From contig NC_052046.1 in assembly GCF_015832195.1 (NCBI RefSeq), forward strand, positions 30,470,911 to 30,534,910: 64,000 bases of DNA. Reading direction: 5' to 3'. The position numbers and the translations under genes were made by a program. Numbering within the stretch: the first letter of the stretch is position 1; every line of letters begins with the position of its first letter. Shown piece by piece: positions 50,970 to 64,000 of this stretch. Origin of the DNA: Motacilla alba alba (taxonomy: Eukaryota; Chordata; Aves; Passeriformes; Motacillidae). Below the pieces are notes generated by a model that saw only the letters and a program-made list of their open reading frames with translations, was not told the DNA's origin and ran no database searches.

Positions 50970-51230
50970 GAGCGCGGCCACCGACCCCGGCGGGCGGGGG
51001 CAGCCAGAGGCGGCTGCGGAGGCTCCTCGCACCGCCCGCTGCTGCTGTCCCGCCGGAGCCCGGGCGAAGCGGGGGAGGTCGGGCCGGCGGGCGTCTGGCG
51101 CTCCGGGATCCCGAGCGAGGGAAATAGGAGGAGAAGTGGCTATTGCTGCCGGGCGGAAAGCATCTTTCTCCCTCTGCCGGGGAGCGCGGCCCGACGCTGC
51201 CTCCGTTACTTACGCGTTGGTTTGAAAAAA

Positions 51231-54200
51231 ATACATCTGAAACCTCTACTGAAAAGCAAAACAAGACACAGCTATTTCAAGCACACAAAAGATTGCTGCT
51301 TACAGACAGCATGCCCTTTGATAGTGCTGTTTCTTGAAAGGCAGTGCACTCTGCAGGGACATTTAGGTCTGCCATAACCATTAGCACTCGGAATGATACC
51401 CAGAAATAGTGAATGGTACAAAAGAGACTGGGCTAACACAACAGACTTCACGCTCCTCAGTCTGTCCAATCTATATACTTAACAGAGCAAGCAGATGCCA
51501 CACCAGCTGTCTTCCTTCCACTTCAGCTGTTAATAAAATGTTTATTAGTCATGAATTCTGGCAACAGAATTCACTATACACCATAGAACAGTGTTTTAAG
51601 AAAATCCATCTATTCTTTCTTGAAAAGAAAACAGGTTCAGCTCTTCATGTCTGCCTTATGATTGTGGATCTGGAAGTAAGCAGACTGGCGGTGTGGGCTG
51701 CTGTAGCTCTGAGGCTCAGAGGTGCTCACAACACTGGCAGCTTGCAGTTTCCCTTACAGACAGTTACATTAAGGGATTTTTAGCATATCTGCTTTCTCTT
51801 CCCCTCTCCCTGACCTGTACATGAAAGTACAGGCATGACAAAAAGAAGTGCCATTAATAAAGTAAATATAGCTTGAGAGGCTGAATGAATTTCTGGCTTC
51901 ACTGCAGTAGGGAATACTTTCCCAGTTTTAAATGGGGCTGGAATCTAGCACACTGGAATGAAACACGAATCAATGTACTGAATAGGTACATTTTCAGCCA
52001 TCACTCCAGAGCCTCTCCTGGCATTCAAAAAGCAGACCCTGCCTTATCAGTATTTTATTGTTGGTATGTGTGTGAGAAGGAGAGAGAAAACTGCAATGAT
52101 TTAAAGATTTTTTAAGGTCTGAGAGAACCTACGACTATCCCAAATCTCTTAAACACAACCCTTGTGCTGATCTCAGCAGCCATGTCCAGTCTTCCTGGGC
52201 CAAATGCAGGTAATGAACAAGCACATCACTTCCCTTGGTAATGTCTTCAAAGTCACAATTAAGAATGAGTCTTATTTCTTAACGAAATTTGCCTCTATTC
52301 TAGGTCAGCTCTTGGCTGGTGCTCTCCAAAGACTGGATGGGCAAGTAGCACATTTTTCTATGCACCTAGAAGTCTCATACAGCACCGTTAAAACTGCTGT
52401 AGGTTACAAAGAGTTAGATTTAGTGTGAAATACCCCATCATTTATTTCAAAGGCAAAATTCACATTCTTTTGGCAGCTGTTGGAAGCACCGCCCAAAGGA
52501 ATAAAATGTCTCTCAAGAATAAATTGTAAGAATCACAACTATAGGTTCTGAAATGCAGCATGAAGTAAGTTCTCAAGCATTTCTTGCCTTGTTCTGATAT
52601 TCACAGGATCTGACAGAAACTAATTTCCAGCAGTTATATTTCTCTGCTTATTTGTATACCTGTGCTTGGAGGTATTTTCCCTGGTATTTAAATCCAGGGG
52701 GAAAAATAGTTATGCCACTGCCATTAATCCCTGACACCTCAGTACTTTGATTCCTTTGCCACAATGTTGATGACATCATTAGTTAAATACTGCTAGTAAA
52801 AGGATATTTTATACCTCCCTCTATTACAAGCAAGGGATCAGGCTGAATCTACCTACTGCAGTTTCCAACTGCTGCTATTTATTACAGTTTATATAGTTAC
52901 ACTTATATAGTTACACTTTTTATTTGCTCCTATTCAAAAGTGTTTACAGCTTTTAATTTGGAATTGTTCAACATACTTTTTGATCCCCAAAATGTCCACA
53001 GGAGTTGATTACTAGACTGACTGAACACCATTAGGAACAATATTTATGTCTCTCCAACTTGTGCTTTTGCTTATGCCCTATTGACAGAAATGGCACAAGG
53101 GTCTGAGCACATACAGCAGTTAACTGTCACTGAAAATTCAATATAAAAAAAGAGAACACTGAAATCCACACAGCACAGGAATTGTTTTTACATTCTCAGC
53201 TGTGATTCTGCACAAGGAGACTGCAAGACTTTATGCACTTTTATTGCTGGAAATCATACACCTGAATGAACTATTACATGTATTTCTCAAGTATCCGATT
53301 AACAACTTGGCTTGAAGAATAGGAGTTTGGGCTTTAACTACAAAAACTTTGCTTTATGTACAAATGCTGAAGCACTCTGCTATTACCCAGAAGACAGGCT
53401 TAAGCAAATCAAGCAATCATTTGACATGACATCTAACTCCAGGAGACACTTACCAGCTGAAGTGCTCAGTCACTTACTGGCACATCATCTCCTGCTGGGG
53501 TGCAGCTCACAAGGCTTCTCTCATGCTTTATTGAGGAAAATCTTCAAGTCAGATCAATGGAATTATCAAACTGCAGCATTAGACACTTTGCACCATGTAC
53601 TAGGCCTGAAAATGTAGCTTGTGACTATACTTTATTTTATATCTTCTAACTCCCAATAAAAACTGTGAGCTAGTTGAAGGTGGGATCCAAGGTGTTTAAT
53701 TGACTAGACTCTTGTGGCAAACAATATGCTGTGTCTCTTTGGTCTGTTAGCCTGGCCAGGTGATAGCACTTCAACGCTGTCATGAGTACTTACACCTCCT
53801 CCTCCAGGTGGAAGAGGAGGTGTAAATTACTTCCACCCCTTTTACTAAGTCACCTCTTTTTAAAGTCTCTGTTCACCTAAGTATCTGATGTTTCTAGAGG
53901 GTTCTAAAGAGAAAACCCAGATCTGCAATTGTAGTGCAAGTGTTGGGACTACATGACTCAATGAAGTCATGAATCAATGTATCAGTGCAGCTGTTCCCTC
54001 AGTCGTATAACCTGTAAAGTGAGATTGATCATTCAGTATGCAGGAAATCTTTGATGAGAAACTACTGCATCCACAGCAATTCTCAAAAAAACCTTGAGAA
54101 CAACTGCATCAACCATCATGCAGTTAAACACCATCTTCAGACTAAAAACACGCAATAAAACACGAGTGAAATGAGGATGCCACATGCAAAATCATGTCAT

Positions 54201-56520
54201 ACACTGAAAACACCAACAACTACTAAATGGCATGAGCTCTGCTGAAGATAAAAGCGAACTCCAAACAATGCAGTGAAGAGCTGTGTGGCATTAAACCACA
54301 CTGCACAGAAGGGACTCTTGGAAGAATCAGGCTGATCCACTTTTGGTGGGACATGCATATGCTATAAATAAAATACAAAATATTGACATTTTTCTCTGCA
54401 AGAAAGACAAATAAATTTGTGGTCTTTTAAAATTTATGATATTTACATGATAAAGCCAAAGTACTGGCTAGCCTCTGCATTAGGAACATTGCTGTGCACT
54501 TTTATGCAGAGATCTTTTTTCTTTCTTTGAGGTTTCCCATTAAGAGCTCTTTAGGGTTATTAGTTCTCTTACCAAACAAGAGTTCAAGGGAAACATCTGC
54601 TTTAAATCATACACTGATTTTTGCAATTGGAACATGTTAACTCAAACCTTTTTTCCTAAGGTTGGGCCCTCAATGCAATTATATTTTAATGCTACATTGT
54701 GTCAGTCTAATTGATATATATACACATTATATAAATAATTTGCATGTGGAATCATTCCATAAGAAGATACAGAGCAAGGATTCCAAGGCTCCTGTACTTA
54801 AAAAAAAATATGCTGCTGAATGTGGCTATTGCTAGGCATTTAGAGCCTATCAATTTAGTCATTTAGAGATGATTGCATGGAAGGAATGCAGAGAAATAAT
54901 TTTTTAAAAATTCCTAGATTGCTCTTGAAACTTGAAGAGGGACCATGTTTTTTCTCCCAAAGTTTAATTCTCATTGCACATACAAGGGATGAAATCTCAC
55001 CTGAAATTTCACCTGTGTACCTAGCAAAAAGTATTCCAAGGACTGATCCCTGGAACAGGGGCCAGCTTGCAGAACAGATTTCATCAATGTTATTTACCTC
55101 CTGAACTCCGTAACAGGCTGATCACATTCAAAGTGCCCACCAGAAATGGTACCTTGCCAGTTCCTGAATTGAGCACAGGCCAAAATCTGTGCCGGCAAGG
55201 GTTCTAACAACCAACTGTACAGATGATTGAGCTAGAGTGTCCCAGAAAATTTCCTGGCACTACCAAGTCTAGTGACATAGATATAGTGTGACAGGCTTAA
55301 CATTAAGCCTTTAACATATTCATTTTGGTCTCAGTCAAAAATGTGATTCAACCTTTTTTAACCATCTATTTTAGGATGAAACAATCTCTAAATGAGCTTT
55401 TGTCGCTCTAATTCTGACTAAAAGAGGCATCTGACATCTCACAGCGTTATTGCTATTAAAGCAAGAGCAAAGTGTGGGTTTTTGTGATGTTTAGCCTTGG
55501 AAGCATATTAAATATGGTACTAAAAAAGTTGAAGCGTGGCCTTTGCAAATAAGAAATGCATTTTACAATTTTTCTTGTCAAGTGTTTTTCTTCTCTTAAT
55601 GAGACAAGGCTGAAAACTTCTTATTTTTTAATGCACATTGAATTTTATACAAGCTTGTAACAGTCACAATCCTCATGAAAAACTCCAGGGTTAAAGGAAT
55701 TTAAAGAATTTTTGCTCCTCTTTTTTTTTTTTTTTCCTCACCCTCAAGATAAAGATGTTGTAGTAAGATAATGTCTTGAATAACCTCTGTATAATACCCC
55801 TGAAAAATGACTGAGACTTCAGGGTAGTCAAGAGCAATGTAAGCCGAAAAGCTGTGCAAACAGGCAGAATTTGATTTGCAAAATGAGCATGAACAGCAAC
55901 AACTGGTAAACAGAAGCTGCTTTGGCACTGAAGGGATGTGTGGATTTCTAACCTCCTCCCCATGACTTTACTGTGTATCAGTACATTCAAGTTTGAGTTG
56001 TGGGGATAATGAACACAGACATATCTTCTGTTAAGATCTTAGCAGTACTTTTCCGCGACTTTTAAGTCTTGGAAATGACGATATTTGCTCAGTATGCTCA
56101 TAGGTGGCACAACTGTGTATTTTATCATTTCACTCTTGATATAACTTTAATTTCATTTAGCTTCTTCAGATTTCCATGTGCATTTAAGACTAGTTCAAAC
56201 TACAAATTACAAATCTATCATTAAAGCTAGTCTCTAAACCATTACAATAATTCATAAAAATAGTGCCTCACAGTCTGAAGGGTTTGCATCTGGTGATTAT
56301 TAACTTGAAACAGGGCAACCGAATTTTGCGTAGAATTATTTTTTAATATCAGGATGTTGTGAAGTACTAGGTCTTCCATAAAAACATTGTAGTAACTTCC
56401 CTTTCCAATACTTATCTTATTTCTCAGTCTTCAAAAAGTATTTATTTAATTTTTTTTCAATTTGCCTTTTCTGATAATTCAGTTACATTAAATCAAGTGA
56501 ATTAAATTACATTACAAATA
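51231..56520. other. Intergenic between CDO1 promoter and ATG12 3' region
   Basis: AT-rich, no recognised gene or mobile element. It holds two tandem 14-mers (TTATATAGTTACAC, 52889-52916), a 12-bp-stem hairpin (53790-53825) and a T15 run (55721-55735). A 101-codon frame at 53312-53617 has no family signature. Confidence 0.6.
53790..53825. repeat. Perfect 12-bp inverted repeat (hairpin)
   Basis: Arms TTACACCTCCTC (53790-53801) and GAGGAGGTGTAA (53814-53825) with a 12-base loop CTCCAGGTGGAA. The two arms are exact reverse complements. Confidence 0.92.
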
Positions 56521-56527
56521 CTGGCAG

Positions 56528-56555
56528 GTCAGTATAGTGGCAGCGTCAGTATAGT
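56528..56555. repeat. Short direct repeat GTCAGTATAGT
   Basis: Two exact 11-base copies (56528-56538 and 56545-56555) with a 17-base period, in a slightly GC-richer island. The word resembles the D-arm region of tRNA-Asp, but no acceptor stem, anticodon stem or T-arm follows, so no RNA gene is called. Confidence 0.7.
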
Positions 56556-59521
56556 AGCGTATCTGTCGAGCACAACACTTTGAGTAAATCTAGACTTTTA
56601 TTTTTTGTTTTGTGCAACTCTCACTGATCTGTCCAAGGTCAGTCCTTCCTTTCATACCCTTTTTCTCCCACTCTAGCAATTGAAGTCACTTAAATGATAT
56701 CAAATGCAGAGGACACAGCTCATTTCTACTTGGACTTCTGAGGTTTCCAATTTACTGGAAATATTCTTTTCAAAGAGAAAAGCTTATCAGGACAATCTAT
56801 GATTTTAGAAGCTATAACTGTCCCTTTTTAAAATAGGAGATTCAACATGTCTTTTGCAAATTCTACAAGCAATGTACTGGGAATCACTTATTTGTTCACT
56901 TGACACATTTGCAGTCTAGTTTGTTACTTAAGAATACGAGCAAGGAAAATTTTCTGCCACCTAAAATCACACCTCAGCTCCAGACAGAAAGAGTCCATGG
57001 TCCTTAAAGAGCTGCCAGAGGTAAGTACTGACCACCTCCCTGATGCAAGGTACAAATCCAAAGGGAAAGTGGCAAAGAGGAGGACTCTGTAAAGAAGGTA
57101 CAGAAGTTACATGAGAGATTAGCAGAACTGGAGCTGGCAGTCAATAAAAGGAACAGAATAAAGGCAGCCGTTTAGGAGCACTGAGGAAACAGAAAGCAAG
57201 GGCTGGATCAGTAAGTACTCACTGTATGCTGGTAAACTAGGGGCCAAGAAAAAAATTACTTGGGGTTGGAAAAAACTTAAGAACAGAAAAATGCTGAAGC
57301 AACCATTAAAAAGTAAGTACTGTTCAGGGACCAAGCTAAATCTTAGATAAATTAATAATTCAAAGCTTCATGATTCATGTATCCAGGTCCAAAAATGCAT
57401 GTGGTAAAGAAGGAAATCCAGACCATTACTGTGGGTTTTACATTATTTGATTATCACATTTTGAGGAGTTGAGGCAAACGATTTTTTAATTCAACTTCAG
57501 AGGATATAAATTATTTATAGATTCAGCATAAATGACCACCTTCTATAATTAGTTGGCAGATACAATGACCTATAGTTCTTCAAGATCTCAATGTCTTTTG
57601 ACTTTTTAAAACCAAAACAAAACGCCCCCCCAGTACACACACACACACACATCAACCTTCTTGCATCACTTCTGAAGAGCACATTTGCAGTTTATCAGTA
57701 GTTTCATTTGTTAAGATCAAGTGAGGTGAAAGGCACCAATAGAACATTCTTTAAAGAGAACCAGACTAGTAGCTTATCTTAGGTAAACATACTGTCACAC
57801 GGGAGAACAAACTACTTATATTTGTAAGGCCAGCATGTGGACATACTATGAAAAAGATTGAAAGAGAGCCCTAGATAAAACTATGCAAATACCTTTGTCC
57901 TTGTGTACCCTCTAGTGGCTGTTGAGGTTGTGCTGGCCTCACAGTAACTAAGCAAGCAATTTCCTCAACCAGACAGAATCAGAGTGCTTCCCTCCGCAAC
58001 AGATCTTTTAATGAGATGGAGATTCAAGAGATCAGAGTTCTCAGCAGGCAAAAGTATGGATTATTTGAAGATTAAAGTTTACAACAAATTCTGCCTTGTT
58101 AGTTTAATGAAGTGAACCCTAGTTTTCCACTTAAAAAGTGCCAAGATACATCAAGCTATCCAGATAGCAAGCATTCAGAGCATGTGCCTGTGCAACAGTG
58201 GCGTATGTACACGCTGCACGCAAACTGCGGCAACATCAGTAAGTTAAGTTGGGTATTACTCTTCCAGAGGTCCTCACAGGCGGAAAAAAATCCAATACAC
58301 AGGCCGCAGAGACTATATAAGAGCCACTTATGTATGAAATAGCAGTTCCAGACTATTGTAAAAACATTATTTAAACTAGAAATGGCTGTTCTGTCTGTAC
58401 GTGCTGAAGAACTGGATTACACCAGGGACAAAAACTGTCATCCAGCGTAAGAACATTCTCCAAGCAAACAACTAACGTTTAATTTGGTTCAGCTTAAACA
58501 AACATAAAAGACTGTACAACAGACATTTCAAATAAACCCACTAAAAATCTCCACCCCTCACACCCAAACTCTCCAATAAATAAAAGCAAAGGTCAGCACC
58601 CTAGTCAAGGTACGAAGTCCTCTCCAAATGGAAAAAACCTCAAGTCAATTCTCACTGCTATGATTTAGGAAAAGAATATAAATTGCATTCTACTGTTTAG
58701 TGGACCACACAGCTGGTATAACATGAAAATTAACAACAGTCAAAAAGAGAATAGAGTTTTTAGCAGATCATATCTACTTTTTCAAGAACTCTAGATGCAA
58801 CAGCTAGCTACATCATTCAGCTAAAGATGCAAGTCATTAAACAGCATAAGATGAAACACCTTGAAAGCTGCTGAAGTGTTGAGCCTTCAACAAAACATTA
58901 CAAAATTTGTGCAGGAAGGAAGTATTGTGAGGCTTCTCATGACGCTGTGCCATCATAAATGAGGTACTCAAATTACCAACATGATGAAGGCAAAAGGTGG
59001 AGTAATTAGACTAGATGCCAACCCCTATATATTACAAGAAAAAAATCAAAATACTGTCTTGAAATATGAGATAATGACATTCAAGATGAAGATTTCACAA
59101 AGAACAGGATGCATACCACAGATGTACAACACATAAGAAGTAAATTGAATCCCGGACTACATGTACAACAGACATCACTTTTAATAAAAAGGTTCTCTTA
59201 TCTTCAGTACAGCATATGGACAGTCACTCCTGCAGACGACTGAAATAGTTTCCCTTCAGATACAGCAATTAAGTAGTCAGCAGCAAGAACACTGGCTCTA
59301 CTCTACATGGCAGGTGCAGGTGTTTTTTCTGTACCCCAGATGTACATCAGAAAAAAAGCCATGTGATCTTATAGCCTAACCAGCTCTTTGCTTATTCACC
59401 TGCATCATATGTTCATAGGCAGCAATGCAAAAATCCCTCTTTCTGTGTGTTTACAGCTCGAGTTTAAATTAGTCTTTTCTCCATTTTTGAAGAGAAAACT
59501 TGCAACTGTGTGGCCAGTCAT
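56556..59521 (-). other. ATG12: Region downstream of the ATG12 stop, probably partly 3' UTR
   Basis: No gene of its own recognised. Minus-strand poly(A) candidates are ATTAAA at 59185-59180 (3' UTR about 0.35 kb) and AATAAA at 56602-56597 (about 2.9 kb). The human ATG12 message has a long 3' UTR, so the distal site is plausible. A (CA)8 tract lies at 57635-57650. Confidence 0.4.
57635..57650. repeat. (AC)8 microsatellite
   Basis: Eight uninterrupted AC units after a C7 run. Confidence 0.93.
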
Positions 59522-61920
<2,399 letters not shown>

Positions 61921-62017
61921 AACGCCGCTGCTGCGCGGGCGGCGGGAAGTGACGCCACGCGAGGGGCGACCTCTGCTCTGCGAAGCGTTTTGTCCCTCGT
62001 GGGACACCGCCTTTCCC

Positions 62018-62027
62018 GTCACGTGAC
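62018..62027. promoter_or_regulatory. CLEAR-type E-box GTCACGTGAC
   Basis: A perfect 10-bp palindrome identical to the consensus CLEAR element bound by TFEB/TFE3/MITF. USF and MYC/MAX also bind CACGTG cores, so the binding factor is not fixed by sequence. Confidence 0.65.
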
Positions 62028-62086
62028 ACCTGAGGAGCGTCACGCGCGGCGCGAGCCGTCCCGCCGGCAGCGGCCGCGCCCCGTTG

Positions 62087-62096
62087 GTCACGTGGC
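62087..62096. promoter_or_regulatory. Second E-box GTCACGTGGC
   Basis: CACGTG core with one half of the CLEAR flank, 69 bp from the first and nearer AP3S1. Confidence 0.55.
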
Positions 62097-62248
62097 GCGC
62101 GCGCCCTGCCGCCACCGGCCCGAGAGCGGGACGGGGCTGGGCAGAGGGAGGGAGCGGCACAGGAAGGGCAGGGGAAGGGAAGAGGAAGAGAGGGGGACAC
62201 AGCATAGCTCGTCCGGCCGCCGCCGCCGGCCCCCGCCGCCGCCCCACC

Positions 62249-62317
62249 ATGATCAAAGCCATCCTCATCTTCAACAACCATGGCAAGCCGCGGCTCTCCA
62301 AGTTCTATCAGCGCTAT
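62249..62317 (+). CDS. AP3S1: AP3S1 coding exon 1, adaptor complex AP-3 sigma-1 subunit, 5' part only
   Basis: Small (sigma) subunit of the AP-3 coat, which sorts cargo from endosomes to lysosomes and lysosome-related organelles. The exon codes for 23 residues, [20 protein letters not shown] then QRY, the first strand and helix of the longin-like sigma fold. The start sits in a strong context (CCACCATGA). The donor is TAT|GTACGG, GT at 62318-62319, phase 0. MIKAILIF and PRLSKFY favour AP3S1 over AP3S2 (MIQAILVF...PRLVRFY as I recall), and its place head-to-head with ATG12 agrees with human. Human has Pro where this has Arg in FYQRY. The remaining exons lie past 64000; none was found in the visible intron. 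Confidence 0.94.
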
Positions 62318-64000
62318 GTACGGGCGGGCCGGGGCTCGGCGGGCCGGGCGGGGGCCGTGCGATGGCCGGGCGGCGGGGTGGTACGCGAGGGCTCCCGGCC
62401 CGGCCCGGCCCTGCCGGCTGCGCCGGGCCCAGGGCAGCGCCGTGGGGAAAGGCATGGTGCTGAGACCGCGTACGTGAGGCTTCGGAGAAAGCCGGTCCTG
62501 TTTTCGCTTGGAGCTGCCTTTAGGAGCTCCGGAGGTGAAGGGGGAGGGAGGGAGGCAGTCTCGTCCAGCTTGGCTCTACGAGCTGAGGCGTGGAAGCGCC
62601 GCTCTAAGCTCTGCTGTCCGGCGCGGTGCTGCGTGGCAGGGCTGGCAGAGCGGGGCACATGGGCTCTTACACAGAACCTTTCCTTTCGGAAAGTCTCAGT
62701 GCACTGTGAAATTGTAGATGACGTGAACACGTAACTAGAAATGGGCGTTCTTTTACATATTAGAAGGCAGGCGCAATGAAAATGCAGCACAAACGCTCAG
62801 TCTGGATGGAAAGAAGGTGCACTGGAAACTCGTGATTTAGTTGACGGATAAGAGATTTTAAGATAATGTTTTGAGCGCACTGTATTTCCTAGCAAATAAG
62901 CCGAGGTCTACTTAGGCATTAAAATACAGGACAACAGTCGGTGTTTCTTAAAGTTACGTAAACAACTCGTTTTCTAGCAGTGCAGTTACATGGATTTGTG
63001 GCTCCTTTCTTGCACCTCTGGTTATTAGAGAATTCATAGTTCATTGGAAGGGATGTATCTTACTTGTGCACCTCAGAGCAGAAATGGTGACTGGGACACT
63101 TCAGTTTGCATGGTCGGGTTTTGAATTAAAGGAGTGTAACTGGCCCAGGTCCTTCTTAAGTGTGACTGAGGTAGAAGGGAAAGGAGATGAGCACATGGCC
63201 CGAAGGTTTCAGATTTTTCTTGTAAAACCATTCTGATCTACTAGTTTCATAACTGGGCTTTAAACAAATTCTCAACGCTTAAGGTAGGGTAATATGTTTA
63301 CATAGACAGAATGCTTTGACGTTTTGAAAATGTGAGTAGCAAACTAAGAAACTTTCTGGTGCACAGAAACAGGTACAATCATATAGATTGTATTTTTATG
63401 TGTGATTTCAATATTGTGGACCTTTTGAAGCTTATGCATTCTTTAGTGTCAATTGCGCTGGTACTGGAGGCAAATCTCAGCTTTTTTTCTGTGAGGGGAT
63501 GCATCTCCTGCTTTCTAGAGGGATTAATTTGGTCAGATCTGTGAAAGAGGTACTTTCTTCTTTCATAATACTAAAACTTATAACATAGATCTAACTTTTT
63601 CAGCTGATATATATGAGAACAGAAACTGCATAAAGTGAAGTTAATAATATTTTGCAGTTAGGTAGAAAAATACTAATTTATGGCAATTAAAAATGTATGT
63701 CATAGTTTCGTCTTTCAGAACCTAGACCCGTGGCCATAATTTCAAAGTTAAAAATTAAGTTTCTAAATAGCCAGAAGAATTCAGTCTCAGAAGTGATGTT
63801 TCTGATCTGTTAAGAATTAAGGTCATGGCTTAGGAGAACCTGTTGCTCATGGTGCCCTTGTATTTTAGGGTATTTCTGGAAGTGTTACATATTGTGGGAT
63901 TTGAAGCTTCCTTGGTCTCTTCAAGCTTTGGGGACTTTGTTTTACTCTCAGTTTATGGATAAAAGTAGTTCAGGCTACCTTGGAGATACAAAAAATTCAA
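62318..64000 (+). other. AP3S1: AP3S1 intron 1, incomplete
   Basis: The first 300 or so bases are CpG-island DNA, then AT-rich sequence to the window end. I looked for the next AP3S1 coding block (SEDTQQQII...) and did not find it, so the intron continues off the right edge. No repeats recognised. Confidence 0.8.

Larger units (their letters stand above)
50080..51230 (-). promoter_or_regulatory. CDO1: CpG-island promoter of CDO1
   Basis: A very G+C- and CpG-rich block centred on exon 1. A TATA-like CATAAAG lies at 50887-50881, about 60 bases upstream of the first ATG, which would place transcription start near 50855 and leave a short 5' leader (inference). Many GGGCGG-type Sp1 words are present. 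Human CDO1 is known for promoter CpG methylation in tumours; whether birds do the same is not visible here. Confidence 0.75.
61921..62248. promoter_or_regulatory. Bidirectional CpG-island promoter of ATG12 and AP3S1
   Basis: 328 bases separate the two start codons, in a CpG-rich block spanning about 61400-62600. No TATA box is evident. Motifs seen: CACGTG at 62020-62025 and 62089-62094, an ETS/CRE-like GGGAAGTGACG at 61943-61953, and Sp1-type GC boxes. Both 5' UTRs must start inside this gap, so their control regions overlap or touch. Confidence 0.85.

Noticed and set aside
50539..51264. 241-codon minus frame upstream of and overlapping CDO1 exon 1 in another frame
   Set aside because: Gly/Arg/Ala-rich composition artefact of the CpG island. 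The CDO1 frame is the conserved one.
53312..53617. 101-codon plus frame in the CDO1-ATG12 interval
   Set aside because: It begins at a non-ATG codon and has no homology I recognise.
56522..56570. A tRNA or U4 snRNA gene
   Set aside because: Only a short matching word; no closing stems, no full internal promoter and no terminator in place.
62084..62734. Plus frame running from the AP3S1 exon into downstream sequence as a 216-codon protein
   Set aside because: The conserved AP3S1 text stops exactly at a GT donor (62318). What follows is GC-rich intron.

Overview
This window is vertebrate nuclear DNA, almost certainly avian. Four ortholog-grade protein genes are split into short exons with GT/AG introns. 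The repeats are CR1 LINEs and avian endogenous-retrovirus LTRs, and the promoters are CpG islands. The gene order TMED7(-) - CDO1(-) - ATG12(-) - AP3S1(+) matches human 5q22-23. From general knowledge that block is on the Z chromosome in chicken, so a Z-linked scaffold of a non-chicken bird is the best guess (inference). Nothing prokaryotic, no CRISPR array and no operon is present.

Layout. 1-2403 (minus): 5' part of TMED7, a p24 cargo adaptor of ER-Golgi vesicles; exon 1 is complete and the first 40 bases of exon 2 run off the left edge. 2404-2700: its CpG-island promoter. 2.7-40.8 kb: a gene-poor interval with four 3'-end CR1 fragments or copies, one long internally deleted CR1 (8.47-10.81 kb), a 498-bp LTR (7785-8282), a well preserved 677-bp solo LTR with an exact 6-bp target duplication (33382-34070), and simple repeats. 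41551-50822 (minus): complete CDO1, cysteine dioxygenase, five coding exons, 205 codons from the first ATG. 51.2-59.5 kb: intergenic DNA plus the presumed ATG12 3' UTR. 59522-61920 (minus): complete ATG12, four coding exons, 143 residues. 61921-62248: a 328-bp head-to-head promoter shared with AP3S1 and carrying two CACGTG boxes, one an exact CLEAR/TFEB-type decamer. 62249-62317 (plus): AP3S1 exon 1; the rest lies beyond the right edge.

Functionally, TMED7 and AP3S1 act in vesicle traffic, ATG12 is the ubiquitin-like modifier of autophagosome formation, and CDO1 starts cysteine catabolism to sulfinate and taurine. They are neighbours by conserved synteny, not a pathway; only ATG12 and AP3S1 appear to share a regulatory element. 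I found no convincing new system. The points most worth a second look are the ATG12/AP3S1 promoter boxes, the fully open, length-divisible-by-3 first intron of ATG12, the divergent CDO1 C-terminus, and the datable solo LTR.
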